Origin: Rhodospirillales bacterium
GTDB lineage: Bacteria > Pseudomonadota > Alphaproteobacteria > Micavibrionales > Micavibrionaceae
Direction of reading: 5' to 3'
NCBI GenBank assembly: GCA_023898785.1
Contig: CP060239.1
Coordinates: 868,001-932,000 of the forward strand
DNA length: 64,000 nt
Of the stretch, positions 43,212 through 51,598 are shown in pieces. Under the pieces are notes generated by a model, which worked only from the letters and a program-made list of their open reading frames with translations, searched no databases and was not told the DNA's origin. How positions within the stretch are numbered: position 1 is the stretch's first letter; each line of letters starts with the position of its first letter. The position numbers and the translations under genes are program-made.

Positions 43212-44558
43212 ATGTCTGTAAAAGTTCGTTTTGCCCCTTCCCCCACCGGTATGCTGCATGTTGGGAATGCACGCACAGCCCTGATGACATGGCTGTTTGC
43301 CCGTTCGCAAGGCGGACGGTTCCTGCTGCGCATTGATGATACGGACCCGGAGCGTTCAAAGGTCGAATATGAGCTGGCGATTGAAGATTCCCTGATGTGG
43401 CTGGGGCTGAACTGGGATGAAAAGGCCAACCAGAAGGACCGTCTGGCGCGCTATCAGGAACAGATTGCCAAACTGCAGGAAGCCGGGCGCATTTATCCGT
43501 GCTATGAAACGCCGGAAGAGCTGGGCTTGATGCGCAAGACCTTGCTCAGCCGGAGCAAGCCGCCGATTTACGACCGGGCGGCGCTCTCCCTCACCGATGC
43601 ACAAATCGCCAAATATGAAGCCGAAGGGCGACGCCCGCACTGGCGGTTCAAGCTCAATCATGAGCCGATTGAATGGAACGACCATATTCGCGGCGAAGTA
43701 AAGTTTAACGGCAGTGATTTGTCCGACCCTGTCGTGATCCGCGAGGATGGCAGCCCGCTTTATCATCTATGCTCGGTGATTGACGATATTGATTTCGACA
43801 TTACGCATATCATTCGCGGGGAGGATCATGTCTCTAATACGGCGACGCATATCCAAATGTTTGAAGCGCTGGGCGCAGTTCCGCCGGAATTTGCCCATAA
43901 TGCCCTGATTTCCGATGCCGAAGGCGGCAAGCTGTCCAAGCGCCTGGGCTCTTTGAGCATTCGGGATTTGCGCGAAACAGAAGGGCTGGAGGCGATGGCG
44001 GTGAGCAGCCTACTCGCCCGTCTGGGCACGTCCGATCCGATTGAAGCCTTTACCAGTCTTGAGCCGCTTGTCGAGAGTTTTGATTTTTCCAAATTCTCCC
44101 GCGCCAGTGCAAAATTTGACCCGGCCGAAATTTTCCGTCTCAACGCCAAAATTATTCACGACACGCCGTTTGAGGCTGTGAATGTGCGTCTGGCAGAAAT
44201 GGGGTTGCCCGATCTGGATGAAGAGTTTTGGGAGGCGGTGAAGGCCAACCTTGAGAAAATCGGCGATATTCAGGACTGGTGGAGCGTGGCCAACGGCCCG
44301 GTGCAGCCGGTTATTGAAGAGCCGGAGTTTATTGCGCAAGCGCTGAGCCTGCTGCCTGAAACGCCTTGGTCACCAGAGACCTGGGGGCAATGGACAAAGG
44401 CCGTGAAAGAAGATACGGGGCGTAAGGGCAAGGCGCTGTTCATGCCGTTGCGCCAGGCGATCACGGGGATGGATCACGGGCCGGAGCTGGATAAGCTTTT
44501 GCTGCTCATTGGACCGGATAAAGTCAAAGAGCGCCTCTCTGCGAAAAAAGCGGCATAA
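43212..44558 (+). CDS. gltX: Glutamyl-tRNA synthetase GltX
   Basis: 448 residues. Class I signature PSPTGMLHVGNART at the N-terminus and the KMSKS-type loop KLSKRLGSL at about residue 240. Ligates glutamate to tRNA-Glu; in alphaproteobacteria with two copies one may also charge tRNA-Gln, which cannot be judged here. A hairpin follows the stop. The leader holds the inverted repeat described separately. Confidence 0.95.
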   Translation: MSVKVRFAPSPTGMLHVGNARTALMTWLFARSQGGRFLLRIDDTDPERSKVEYELAIEDSLMWLGLNWDEKANQKDRLARYQEQIAKLQEAGRIYPCYETPEELGLMRKTLLSRSKPPIYDRAALSLTDAQIAKYEAEGRRPHWRFKLNHEPIEWNDHIRGEVKFNGSDLSDPVVIREDGSPLYHLCSVIDDIDFDITHIIRGEDHVSNTATHIQMFEALGAVPPEFAHNALISDAEGGKLSKRLGSLSIRDLRETEGLEAMAVSSLLARLGTSDPIEAFTSLEPLVESFDFSKFSRASAKFDPAEIFRLNAKIIHDTPFEAVNVRLAEMGLPDLDEEFWEAVKANLEKIGDIQDWWSVANGPVQPVIEEPEFIAQALSLLPETPWSPETWGQWTKAVKEDTGRKGKALFMPLRQAITGMDHGPELDKLLLLIGPDKVKERLSAKKAA

Positions 44559-44561
44559 AAA

Positions 44562-44603
44562 AGCCACCTGCCTTGTGGGGATAGGGGAAGCGGCAGGCGG
44601 CTT
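44562..44603 (+). terminator. Terminator-like hairpin after gltX
   Basis: AAGCC-A-CCTGCC pairs with GGCAGG-C-GGCTT around a 19-base loop, 3 bp after the gltX stop. Only a short T-run follows, so efficiency is uncertain. Confidence 0.65.
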
Positions 44604-44674
44604 TGGTTTCACCCGTTGATGTGGACCCTTAAAAAAACCCCTTTTAAACCTTAGTTTTGGGTGAAACCTTATTC

Positions 44675-44905
44675 TTAATGCGATGTACTTTTGAGCAAAA
44701 TCAAAAAATTACTGAGCTTTTTCATGTCGGCCTTTGTGGCCTCGGGCCAGAGCAAACGCACTGTGTTTTCATATATTTCATGGCCTTCGATAAAGAAATG
44801 ATCACAAACCAGAACTTTCCGTTTAGGGCTAAGCGCAGCATATTCTTCGATAATGTTAAAAGTCTGCTCTGCGCTTGTTAGCAAATCTCTAATTTTGGCG
44901 TACAT
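44675..44905 (-). CDS. Small hypothetical protein
   Basis: 76 residues from ATG 44905, chosen because AAAGGAGTAAAGAGG is directly upstream; an in-frame ATG at 44941 lies before that site. The protein is helical (IRDLLTSAEQTFNIIEEYAAL) with LLWPEATKADMKKLSNFLILL at the end. No membrane segment. Family not recognised. It reads divergently from the methyltransferase gene. Confidence 0.62.
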   Translation of the reverse strand: MYAKIRDLLTSAEQTFNIIEEYAALSPKRKVLVCDHFFIEGHEIYENTVRLLWPEATKADMKKLSNFLILLKSTSH

Positions 44906-45078
44906 CCTCTTTACTCCTTTACGCTCATGCATTGGTGGCATAGCGTTTTAAATCGCAATTCTTAATGAAGTGTTAACAAAAGCTAACAAATTTATGTAAA
45001 TCTGTAAAATTTAATTTGATTCTCTTTTGTTTTTCAATATTTTAAGCTCATAAACGCTTATTGGAACTGGTGTAAAAA

Positions 45079-45822
45079 GTGGTCTATAACAGCCCGGCAA
45101 TCATCTTAACAAACCCGCAAATGGGGGAAAATATCGGCGCAGCGGCGCGGGCGATGCTGAATTTCGGTCTCACCGATTTACGGCTTGTGAACCCTCGAGA
45201 TGGCTGGCCGAACCAACGTGCGATTGATATGTCCTCAGGCGCGCTGGAGCGGATGCCGCCCGTGGGCGTCTTTGATACGCTGGGCGAGTCCATTTCCGAC
45301 CTTCAACTGGCTTATGCTACAACGGCGCGGCGGCGCGATATGATCAAACCTGTGCTTACACCGCGGACAGCCGCCAAAGATGCGCGGGGGCGCTTGCAGA
45401 ACCGTCAGAAAATTGGCTTTGTGTTTGGGGCCGAGCGCACAGGGCTGACCAATGATGAGGTTGCACTATGCTCATACATTATTCAGGTGCCGACCAATCC
45501 GGAGTTTTCTTCTCTCAATCTCGGGCAAGCGGTTTTGTTGATGGCGCATGAGCTGTTTCAGGCTGCTGATGATACATCCGGGCGCGTGATGGACACGGGA
45601 GACAGCCCCCCTGCTCTGCAAGAAGATTGTGAAAACTTTTTTAAACGGCTGGAGCGTGAACTGGAAGCTGGCGGCTTCTTTACAGCGAAAGACCTCAAGC
45701 CAACGATGGTTCGTAATATCCGTAATATTTTCACCCGTTCGGAGCTCAGTATGCAGGAAATCAATACGCTGCAAGGGATTGTTTCGGTGTTGATTGGCAA
45801 GAAAAAAGCCGCTGAAAAATAA
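45079..45822 (+). CDS. SpoU/TrmH-type RNA 2'-O-methyltransferase (TrmJ-like)
   Basis: 247 residues from a GTG start. SPOUT knot motifs: ILTNPQMGENIGAAARAMLNFG (motif 1), GFVFGAERTGLTNDEV (motif 2) and VPTNPEFSSLNLGQAVLLMAHEL (motif 3). The N-P-x-N-x-G-x-x-A-R start and C-terminal extension resemble TrmJ, which methylates position 32 of tRNAs; a different RNA target is possible, so no symbol is given. A terminator overlaps the stop. Confidence 0.85.
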   Translation: MVYNSPAIILTNPQMGENIGAAARAMLNFGLTDLRLVNPRDGWPNQRAIDMSSGALERMPPVGVFDTLGESISDLQLAYATTARRRDMIKPVLTPRTAAKDARGRLQNRQKIGFVFGAERTGLTNDEVALCSYIIQVPTNPEFSSLNLGQAVLLMAHELFQAADDTSGRVMDTGDSPPALQEDCENFFKRLERELEAGGFFTAKDLKPTMVRNIRNIFTRSELSMQEINTLQGIVSVLIGKKKAAEK

Positions 45823-45832
45823 GCGGCTCTTT
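45807..45832 (+). terminator. Rho-independent terminator between the methyltransferase gene and rpsD
   Basis: AGCCGCT/AGCGGCT stem with an 8-base loop overlapping the methyltransferase stop, followed by CTTT on the plus strand and by A/T-rich sequence on the other. It may serve both converging genes. Confidence 0.7.
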
Positions 45833-45855
45833 GAATTCTCGGTTTTGAAACCTGA

Positions 45856-46473
45856 TTATCGTGAATAAAATTCGACGATCAGGTTCGGTTCCATCTGCAC
45901 CGGATATGGCACGTCTTCCAAAGCCGGAATGCGCAGGAACGTTGCTTTCATCGCTTTCAGGTCAACATCCACATATTCAGGTACTTCACGCTCAGGCTGC
46001 TGGGTTGCAGAAATAACCATAGGAATAGCTTTTCCCTTCTCGCGCACTTCAATCACATCGCCAGGCTTCACTTGGTAAGACGGAATGTTCACAATTTTAC
46101 CATTCACGGTTACGTGCTTATGGTTTACAAACTGACGCGCCGCAAAAACCGTAGGCACAAAAGACGCACGGTAAACAACCGCATCGAGGCGGCACTCCAG
46201 CAAGCCAATCAGGTTTTGACCTGTGTCGCCGCGCATACGGTCAGCTTCTTTATAGTAACTGCGAAATTGTTTCTCGCCAATATTGCCATAATAGCCTTTA
46301 AGCTTTTGCTTGGCCATTAACTGCTGACCGTAGTCGGAGAGCTTGCCGCGGCGTTCGCCGTGCATGCCCGGGCCTTTTTGGCGAAGGTTATAAGGAGATT
46401 TGGTCCGCCCCCACAGGTTACAAGCCATACGGCGGTCAATTTTATGTTTTGCGGATATGCGCTTACCACTCAT
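45856..46473 (-). CDS. rpsD: 30S ribosomal protein S4
   Basis: 205 residues with the typical S4 N-terminus (SAKHKIDRRMACNLWGR, then SPYNLRQKGPGMHGERRGKLSDYG) and the S4 RNA-binding domain ECRLDAVVYRASFVPT...ARQFVNHKHVTVNGK. It nucleates 30S assembly. It is alone here, not in the S13-S11-S4-rpoA operon, as is common in alphaproteobacteria. The upstream 190 bp before the IS200 element contain no gene. Confidence 0.96.
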   Translation of the reverse strand: MSGKRISAKHKIDRRMACNLWGRTKSPYNLRQKGPGMHGERRGKLSDYGQQLMAKQKLKGYYGNIGEKQFRSYYKEADRMRGDTGQNLIGLLECRLDAVVYRASFVPTVFAARQFVNHKHVTVNGKIVNIPSYQVKPGDVIEVREKGKAIPMVISATQQPEREVPEYVDVDLKAMKATFLRIPALEDVPYPVQMEPNLIVEFYSR

Positions 46474-46662
46474 AATTAAGGTCCTTTCATAGACAAATCA
46501 TTTAAGTTCATGTCCCGATTCCCCTTTTAGGATTGATACAATGATCAACGCGGGCATATGTGCCCGCTTCTCAGGAATATGGGGATTTATAGAGATTTTT
46601 GGAAGAATGTCAAAGAAAATGTCACAAACACAAAAGGTTACAGATATTTATGTTATAGATAC

Positions 46663-47191
46663 CCACGGGTAAACCCGTGGTTCTATGGGGCTGCGCCGCG
46701 CTTTGCGCATTACAATTCCTCGCGGAATTGACCTGAATCCCGGTGTCCTTGACGTTCTACATAACGGCGAATAACGTGCTCATCAACGCCTACGCTGCTT
46801 ACGAAGTAGCCCGGCGACCACACAATATTTTCCTTCCAGTAAACTTTGGCAAGAAAATCAAACCGCTTGTGCAAGGCGCTCGCCGATTGGCTTTTCATCG
46901 TGCCCATAACAGACGCTATTGCGTATTTCGGGGGTATCACCATGACCATATGCAGGTGATCCTGACCAAAGCCAATCGTCTCTATCGTGACGCCGGGCAT
47001 ACTTCGACACAGCTTGAGAAGAACCCTGTGCACGTATGCACAGACACCAGGCTTCAGGACCCTCCGGCGGTATTTGCAGACCCAAACCACGTGATATTCG
47101 AGGCGGTAAGCGCTGTGCCCAGTCGTAATAACTTCCATAACGGAAACAACATACCGCCTCCGGGCTCATTCATCCACGGGTAAACCCGTGG
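46663..47191 (-). mobile_element. IS200/IS605-family element with hairpin ends
   Basis: Two copies of the palindrome CCACGGGTAAACCCGTGG (46663-46680 and 47174-47191) bracket a Y1 transposase gene. Subterminal hairpins rather than inverted repeats are the mark of this family; true ends lie a few to tens of bases outside and are not determined. No tnpB accessory gene is present. Confidence 0.88.
46710..47138 (-). CDS. tnpA: IS200/IS605 transposase TnpA (Y1 HUH)
   Basis: 142 residues, full-length for IS200-type TnpA. The HUH motif is DHLHMVM and the catalytic tyrosine is in VIRRYVERQG. YHVVWVCKYRRRVL is the typical N-terminal strand. It moves single-stranded DNA by recognising the flanking hairpins. 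Intact and possibly active. Confidence 0.94.
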   Translation of the reverse strand: MEVITTGHSAYRLEYHVVWVCKYRRRVLKPGVCAYVHRVLLKLCRSMPGVTIETIGFGQDHLHMVMVIPPKYAIASVMGTMKSQSASALHKRFDFLAKVYWKENIVWSPGYFVSSVGVDEHVIRRYVERQGHRDSGQFREEL

Positions 47192-47521
47192 TGTTCTGTC
47201 CTACGGACCGCATAAATTTACATAATATTAATAATTGTTTTAGGGGCTGGCATAGATGTTTAGGTTAATTGTCTCGATTTTATCCATTTTTTGAGCAGTT
47301 GTAACTGTTTTTTTGGCGAGGGGTTAGGCTGTTTGGTAGAAAGTTCAGCGTAATAGCTGAATGCGCTGAACCGGCAACAAGATTCGGGCCAAGTATCAGA
47401 GCAAAACAATGTGCTTTGTTCATCATAAATCCATCCCGAAAGAAGAAAATTATTATTGATTATTCAGTGGCGCAACGCGGACGCGTGCAAAGAAGAGTCA
47501 AATCCATCATCACCAGTCTTA
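47192..47521. other. Spacer between IS200 and IS1595 remnant
   Basis: About 330 bp with no gene that I can support. AT-rich near 47210-47300; the segment 47440-47521 runs in-frame into the IS1595 remnant but does not resemble its transposase, so a junction lies close to 47522. Confidence 0.5.
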
Positions 47522-47682
47522 GTGAGGCACATGCGAAAATTTAACGGTATTCCTGCCAAGCATTTCCCTTTATTTTTAAAGGAGTGTGAATGGCGATTTA
47601 ACAACAGTGACCCGATAGATCAATTATCACAGTTAAAGCAATGGGTTAGAAAACATATAGGCTGATTATCTAGGGCAGCCCC
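47522..47682 (+). pseudogene. IS1595-family element, 3' end only
   Basis: About 47 codons, RHMRKFNGIPAKHFPLFLKE then CEWRFNN...LKQWVRKHIG, the C-terminus of an ISXO2-like transposase with stop at 47663-47665. It is followed by the right terminal repeat (reverse of GGGGCTGCCCTAGATAA, 47666-47682). The 5' part is missing here; a matching 5' half is at 24704, differing at one position of the terminal repeat. Confidence 0.78.
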
Positions 47683-47984
47683 TTAAAGATAATTACTTTT
47701 TCAAAAAAAATGGTGGAGGGAACGCTGACTTACCGCAAAACAGTCTCAAAGCCCGCGCTACTCGTAACTCATTGATAATAAACGCCGAAGTCATCTCGCA
47801 CAACCACTTCCCACCAACCCGACCAGAGAAACGAATTTCTCCCCTGATTTCCCGGCACCGGACGAGGGTGACGGGTTTGCAGTAAAACCGGATACCTGGC
47901 GACGAACCGCAACAACTTTGAATCCGGTTTTCGGACGCCGGTTCGGTTCCCAAAACGGGAATCGAATTGAGGTGCCAGCCAACA
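47683..47984. other. Region after the IS1595 end without a convincing gene
   Basis: About 300 bp. Short open frames exist on the minus strand (for example to 47791), but none has a ribosome site or known domain. It directly follows the metallopeptidase fragment in the leftward direction and may be its untranslated tail. Confidence 0.5.
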
Positions 47985-48485
47985 TCAGACAACAACCTCT
48001 TTGCGCAGCGAAAGGCCTCTCAAGGTCATGGCCTCTATCATTCCGGCAGCCTTCAGAACATTTTCCAGACTAACTTGGGGGATCTGAGCGTTATCGTTCA
48101 GGTATCCGCTGAGGTATTCTGCCGACGGATTTTTAATCCCTGCCCGCTCACACACAAGCCAGGCAACGCTTTCGGCCTCGAACTCTCGAATGTTGATGTG
48201 TTCCTTACGGCGATCTGGCCACCAGTTTTCATTTGGCGTTCCGAGGTGGCCGCAATAGAGATGGCCTAGTTCGTGGGCAATCGTTGCGAATTTTTCCTCT
48301 TTCGAGTGGTTTTGGTTTACCACCAGGTGGTACAGCACCTTAGCCTTTTTCTTTCCAGCATCTTGGGTTCCATGCCCTTTCGCTACCTCGATAAAGCCAG
48401 CGCTCCCCGTGCCGTGGTCCGCTTCATGATACGAAACACCATCACGAGGGAGATTTCTATCAGCCGTTTTATAGTCGTGTCGCAA
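47985..48485 (-). CDS. ImmA/IrrE-type zinc metallopeptidase, probably a C-terminal fragment
   Basis: 166 residues from a TTG, with no ribosome site. The zinc motif ATIAHELGHLYCGHLG (HExxH) is followed by the third-ligand region REFEAESVAWLVCERAG and NPSAEYLSGYL, wording shared with the C-terminal peptidase domain of larger anti-restriction-type proteins. The frame opens only after a TGA inside the upstream ATPase gene, and 103 bp overlap that gene. This suggests that its N-terminal part was lost in a deletion. Family ImmA cleaves phage-related repressors; the role here is unknown. Confidence 0.68.
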   Translation of the reverse strand: MRHDYKTADRNLPRDGVSYHEADHGTGSAGFIEVAKGHGTQDAGKKKAKVLYHLVVNQNHSKEEKFATIAHELGHLYCGHLGTPNENWWPDRRKEHINIREFEAESVAWLVCERAGIKNPSAEYLSGYLNDNAQIPQVSLENVLKAAGMIEAMTLRGLSLRKEVVV

Positions 48486-50599
48486 ACAAACGCCAGAGAC
48501 TGAATCGATTCTTCACTGGAGTCTTGATAGGCACCGAGCAGATTTGGAGCCTCATCAAGCAGGCGTTTTGCCAGTTCTTCCTCTTCAGCTTCAACAGACT
48601 GGATAACTTCTTTTACCTTGGCAAATCGATGCCCGAGCAAAGAAGGTAGCTTTTCGCGTATTGACGAAACAATCGAATGCGCCCGTTCTTGTAGAGCTTG
48701 GGGATTGATCCGTTCTTCAAGCAAATGATTGTCAACGAGCCCAATAAACGCCGCTTGAATAGACACGCCAGGATCACGGAGCGCGAACTTTTCTGCCAAG
48801 CCCTGCAGCAACAATTGTTTAGGGGAAAGTGGATACTCGGATAGAATTGGATGAGTCGGGTCGAAAAAGAAATCAACCTCGATTCCATCCTGATAAAGGT
48901 GACATGGCACTCTGCTTCCTTGGATTTTGATTTGGCTGTCACGCACTCTCCAGGCGGTTATTTCCATTCCGGGAGTTGTGTCGTAAGAGTATTTTCCTGA
49001 CAGTGATTCCTCTTTGTCAGAATGCTGAATCAAGAGATCTCTGTCAGAAGTCGCCGGAACGGGAGCCACAGTAGGTGATGGCAGTGGTGGAGTACTGACA
49101 GGGGGGGCAGTATGAGAGCCAGTTCCAGATTGAGCGCCGGGCAAATAGCTAGAAATGTCATCTGACGGAGTTTCTCCAGAATTTACCGGAGTCAATCCTT
49201 TACCGCCATCCCCCCGTTCTCTGTCTGATTCCTGAGCGACCTTGTACCACTTATCATCGGTTTCGTACTCCAAGTCCCCGGAAAAGAAACGCTTGGCGAA
49301 TTCTCTCGCCAGTGAATTAGGAACCGCGAGATTTTTTGTGCCAGGGTCTGTTCTTCTGTATGCGTTAACCAATCTACCGAGAGGAGACTCGTTGTCCCCA
49401 TCGTATCCCAAAGCTTGCCTTTTCTTGGGAAGAATCGGTCCAGCGCCTCGAACGGCTTCCAGTGTGAGTCGCCATGCTCTGTCTGTGATATCAAACCCAT
49501 TCTTTTGATACGTCGGGATCAGGTAATCAACATGGAGCTCGCCAACGATTCTCCCGCCAACAGTCGATCCTAGTTCGACTGGGTATTCAGACGTGTAAGT
49601 TCCTGTATCCGGATTTTCGTAGCCGAAAAGGGATTTGTCGGAAACCAGTATTTTCCGTCCGTTACGAACAAAATCCACACCAAAATCAGATGGATCGGCA
49701 TACCGCTGAATACCAATCCAACCCTTAAGCCGACGGGCACGTTTGACTATGTGTGTCTGAGAAACACCACCTTTACTAATCGAGACATCGAGATCAGCGG
49801 CTTCGTCTTCGGTCAGATAGCGATTTTTCAGAGAGTCGAAGTATGTCTCTCCGAGGTCTCGGTTTATTCTTTGGATCGCCTCTACTCGAACCCCTTTACG
49901 AACCACAAACCTTGAATCGCTCCAAACGCAATGTGGACGGGGGGAAAGCTGTTTTCCCTGTACAAATATTGAAACCTTTTTCCTGCTGAGTATCGGTGTG
50001 TAAATTGTCTCCAGCTGCCTTCTTATCGCGCTTTCCTTTTTCCTTATTTCCGCGAAAACACCGTCCTTCAAGCTCTTGACAATTATTTTAGTGCCGGATT
50101 CGTCAGGAGTTTTTTTTTGTTCCCTAACAACCGGAGCGGAAAAGGTTTGCTCCTTTATCAATTGTTCAAAACTGATTTTAATTCCAACCCATTCAGTTCC
50201 ATCTGGAGTCGCCGAAAGGAAAAGAGTTTCATCTCCAAGTCGGGCTGTGGCGATATTGAAACCCATTCCAAATAGTCCAAGGTTGTGGATAGGATCGTTG
50301 CTTGAATACCCCGCCTTGGCAGCTTTCTGGAGGACTTCGAGTTCCATGCCGAGACCGTTGTCCTGAACGACAATTTCTCTATCATAAGCGGCGACAGAAT
50401 CACTGGACCAATGGATATCGACCCTGGGGCCATTTATAACTTTCCCCTTGTTTTCGGCCTCAGAAAAAGCGTCCAGCGAATTGTCGGTCAGTTCCGCTAA
50501 GCATTGCCAAGCGGCAAACGGAATGTCACCCAACGTTCTAAGGATTCTCGGGGTGGGTGTGATGTCGACGACTTGCGTTATTAGCGACTCTGATTTCAT
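48383..50599 (-). CDS. GHKL ATPase of the MORC-like type, R-M-associated
   Basis: 738 residues. The GHKL nucleotide-binding motifs are complete: N-box ELTDNSLDA (E36, N40), G1 VVQDNGLGM and G2 GLFGMGFNIA. The next 250 residues resemble the transducer region of MORC/Hsp90-type ATPases. Residues about 455-510 are a low-complexity Pro/Ser/Thr linker (TPPLPSPTVAPVPATS) before a C-terminal helical domain. Prokaryotic MORC-like ATPases are known beside DNA methylases in defence loci, and a methyltransferase end is encoded immediately upstream with a 4-bp overlap. The last 30 residues overlap the metallopeptidase frame and may not be original. Confidence 0.78.
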   Translation of the reverse strand: MKSESLITQVVDITPTPRILRTLGDIPFAAWQCLAELTDNSLDAFSEAENKGKVINGPRVDIHWSSDSVAAYDREIVVQDNGLGMELEVLQKAAKAGYSSNDPIHNLGLFGMGFNIATARLGDETLFLSATPDGTEWVGIKISFEQLIKEQTFSAPVVREQKKTPDESGTKIIVKSLKDGVFAEIRKKESAIRRQLETIYTPILSRKKVSIFVQGKQLSPRPHCVWSDSRFVVRKGVRVEAIQRINRDLGETYFDSLKNRYLTEDEAADLDVSISKGGVSQTHIVKRARRLKGWIGIQRYADPSDFGVDFVRNGRKILVSDKSLFGYENPDTGTYTSEYPVELGSTVGGRIVGELHVDYLIPTYQKNGFDITDRAWRLTLEAVRGAGPILPKKRQALGYDGDNESPLGRLVNAYRRTDPGTKNLAVPNSLAREFAKRFFSGDLEYETDDKWYKVAQESDRERGDGGKGLTPVNSGETPSDDISSYLPGAQSGTGSHTAPPVSTPPLPSPTVAPVPATSDRDLLIQHSDKEESLSGKYSYDTTPGMEITAWRVRDSQIKIQGSRVPCHLYQDGIEVDFFFDPTHPILSEYPLSPKQLLLQGLAEKFALRDPGVSIQAAFIGLVDNHLLEERINPQALQERAHSIVSSIREKLPSLLGHRFAKVKEVIQSVEAEEEELAKRLLDEAPNLLGAYQDSSEESIQSLAFVCDTTIKRLIEISLVMVFRIMKRTTARGALALSR

Positions 50600-50916
50600 T
50601 TCACGCCCTCCAGATATTTGGCGATAGCTCTTGCAACTTTATTTCCCAGAATCGGCGGTACGGCGTTGCCAATTTGCATGATGTTAGACGTGGCCGAATG
50701 GGGAAAATCAAAATTGTCGGGAAACGTCTGCAACCTGGCACACTCGCGGACAGTCACCCACTCGTCGACTTCGTCTTTCTTGAACTTCCAAAGACGGCCC
50801 ATGCGATGGGCGGGCATCGCATGCTTGTCGATCCAACGGTAAACGGTGTCACTGCTGACACCGAGGTACTTGCCTATTTCGTCTACTGATAACCAGCGAT
50901 CTTCTATCTCGGCCAT
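50596..50916 (-). CDS. Chimera: excisionase-type HTH fused to the end of a cytosine-5 DNA methyltransferase
   Basis: 106 residues. Residues 1-53 are a complete MerR/excisionase HTH (RWLSVDEIGKYLGVSSDTVY, then RMGRLWKFKKDEVDEWV). Residues 54-106 are motifs IX-X of a 5-methylcytosine methyltransferase (TVRECARLQTFPDNFDF, then QIGNAVPPILGNKVARAIA). The SAM site, the PC catalytic motif and the target-recognition region are absent, so it cannot methylate. The join is in frame. Most likely a deletion removed most of a separate methyltransferase gene. A strong promoter lies upstream. Confidence 0.82.
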   Translation of the reverse strand: MAEIEDRWLSVDEIGKYLGVSSDTVYRWIDKHAMPAHRMGRLWKFKKDEVDEWVTVRECARLQTFPDNFDFPHSATSNIMQIGNAVPPILGNKVARAIAKYLEGVK

Positions 50917-51010
50917 ATCTCCAACTCCTCAAGGGCGATTGGTTTTCTTGCCACGCCAGAGGCGGTAACGGGGATGCTGGGCGCAGCTTCCCCAACTTAA
51001 AACATCCTCT

Positions 51011-51039
51011 AATATATTTAGGCAGGGGCCGATTGTCAA
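51011..51039 (-). promoter_or_regulatory. Sigma-70 promoter for the HTH/ATPase operon
   Basis: On the minus strand TTGACA (51034-51039) is separated by 17 bases from TATATT (51011-51016), near consensus. It points into the HTH-methyltransferase chimera about 95 bp downstream. Confidence 0.7.
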
Positions 51040-51073
51040 ACGCTTTCGTCCGGATAAGGCCGCAAAGATCGGC

Positions 51074-51598
51074 TCACGGGCGTAACCACTGGCCACTGGC
51101 GACTCTTTCCGCGGAAGGCGGGCATGGCATCCAATAGGTCCAGGCGGGAATCGAGGTGCGCCCGCATAGCACCGCCACCATTACCCGCTGGTACATGCTG
51201 TGCCCGCCGGGCCGAAATCCCTCCAGCCGGTCGATGGGCGGCAGGTCACGTAGCGGGTCGGTGAAGGTCACCAGCTCTCCGTGGATCAGATCCCAGTCCC
51301 CGGTCGGGCGGCCGAAGCGCGGCGTGCCGATCTCCTGCTGCCTGCGAGCGTCCGCCAGTGGATCGGCTGTGCCCCTGGCCAGGATCAGACCTTCGGGCAC
51401 CTCGAGGGCCGGGAATCCGGCATGGAGATGATAGAGCCTGCCCCAGACCACGGCCGGTTCGATGCTTTGGGCCTGGGCGCAGAAGCGTTGATGGTTCCAG
51501 TAGCCCCGTTTCAGGGTGCCGTAAACGAAGAGCCGGAGGATGGTCTCGGAAGTGTCTTCCGGGTTTGTGTTCAGCTTCGCGGTGTCTCCAATGTTCAT
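51074..51598 (-). CDS. Gamma-glutamylcyclotransferase (GGCT/AIG2-like) family protein
   Basis: 174 residues. The fold signature LFVYGTLKRGYWNH is at residues 23-36, and IHGELVTFTDP...IDRLEGFRPGG carries the expected acidic active-site region (the LxxLDxxE-type, here PPIDRLEGF). GGCT proteins open gamma-glutamyl amide links by cyclisation. It overlaps the GATase-II gene by 4 bp and is the last gene of the amidoligase cassette, which suggests editing or recycling of isopeptide bonds. Confidence 0.83.
   Translation of the reverse strand: MNIGDTAKLNTNPEDTSETILRLFVYGTLKRGYWNHQRFCAQAQSIEPAVVWGRLYHLHAGFPALEVPEGLILARGTADPLADARRQQEIGTPRFGRPTGDWDLIHGELVTFTDPLRDLPPIDRLEGFRPGGHSMYQRVMVAVLCGRTSIPAWTYWMPCPPSAERVASGQWLRP

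Noticed and set aside
47791..47985. 64-codon minus-strand frame after the metallopeptidase gene
   Set aside because: No ribosome site, domain or convincing start; the wording is low-complexity Arg/Ser/Pro/Gly.
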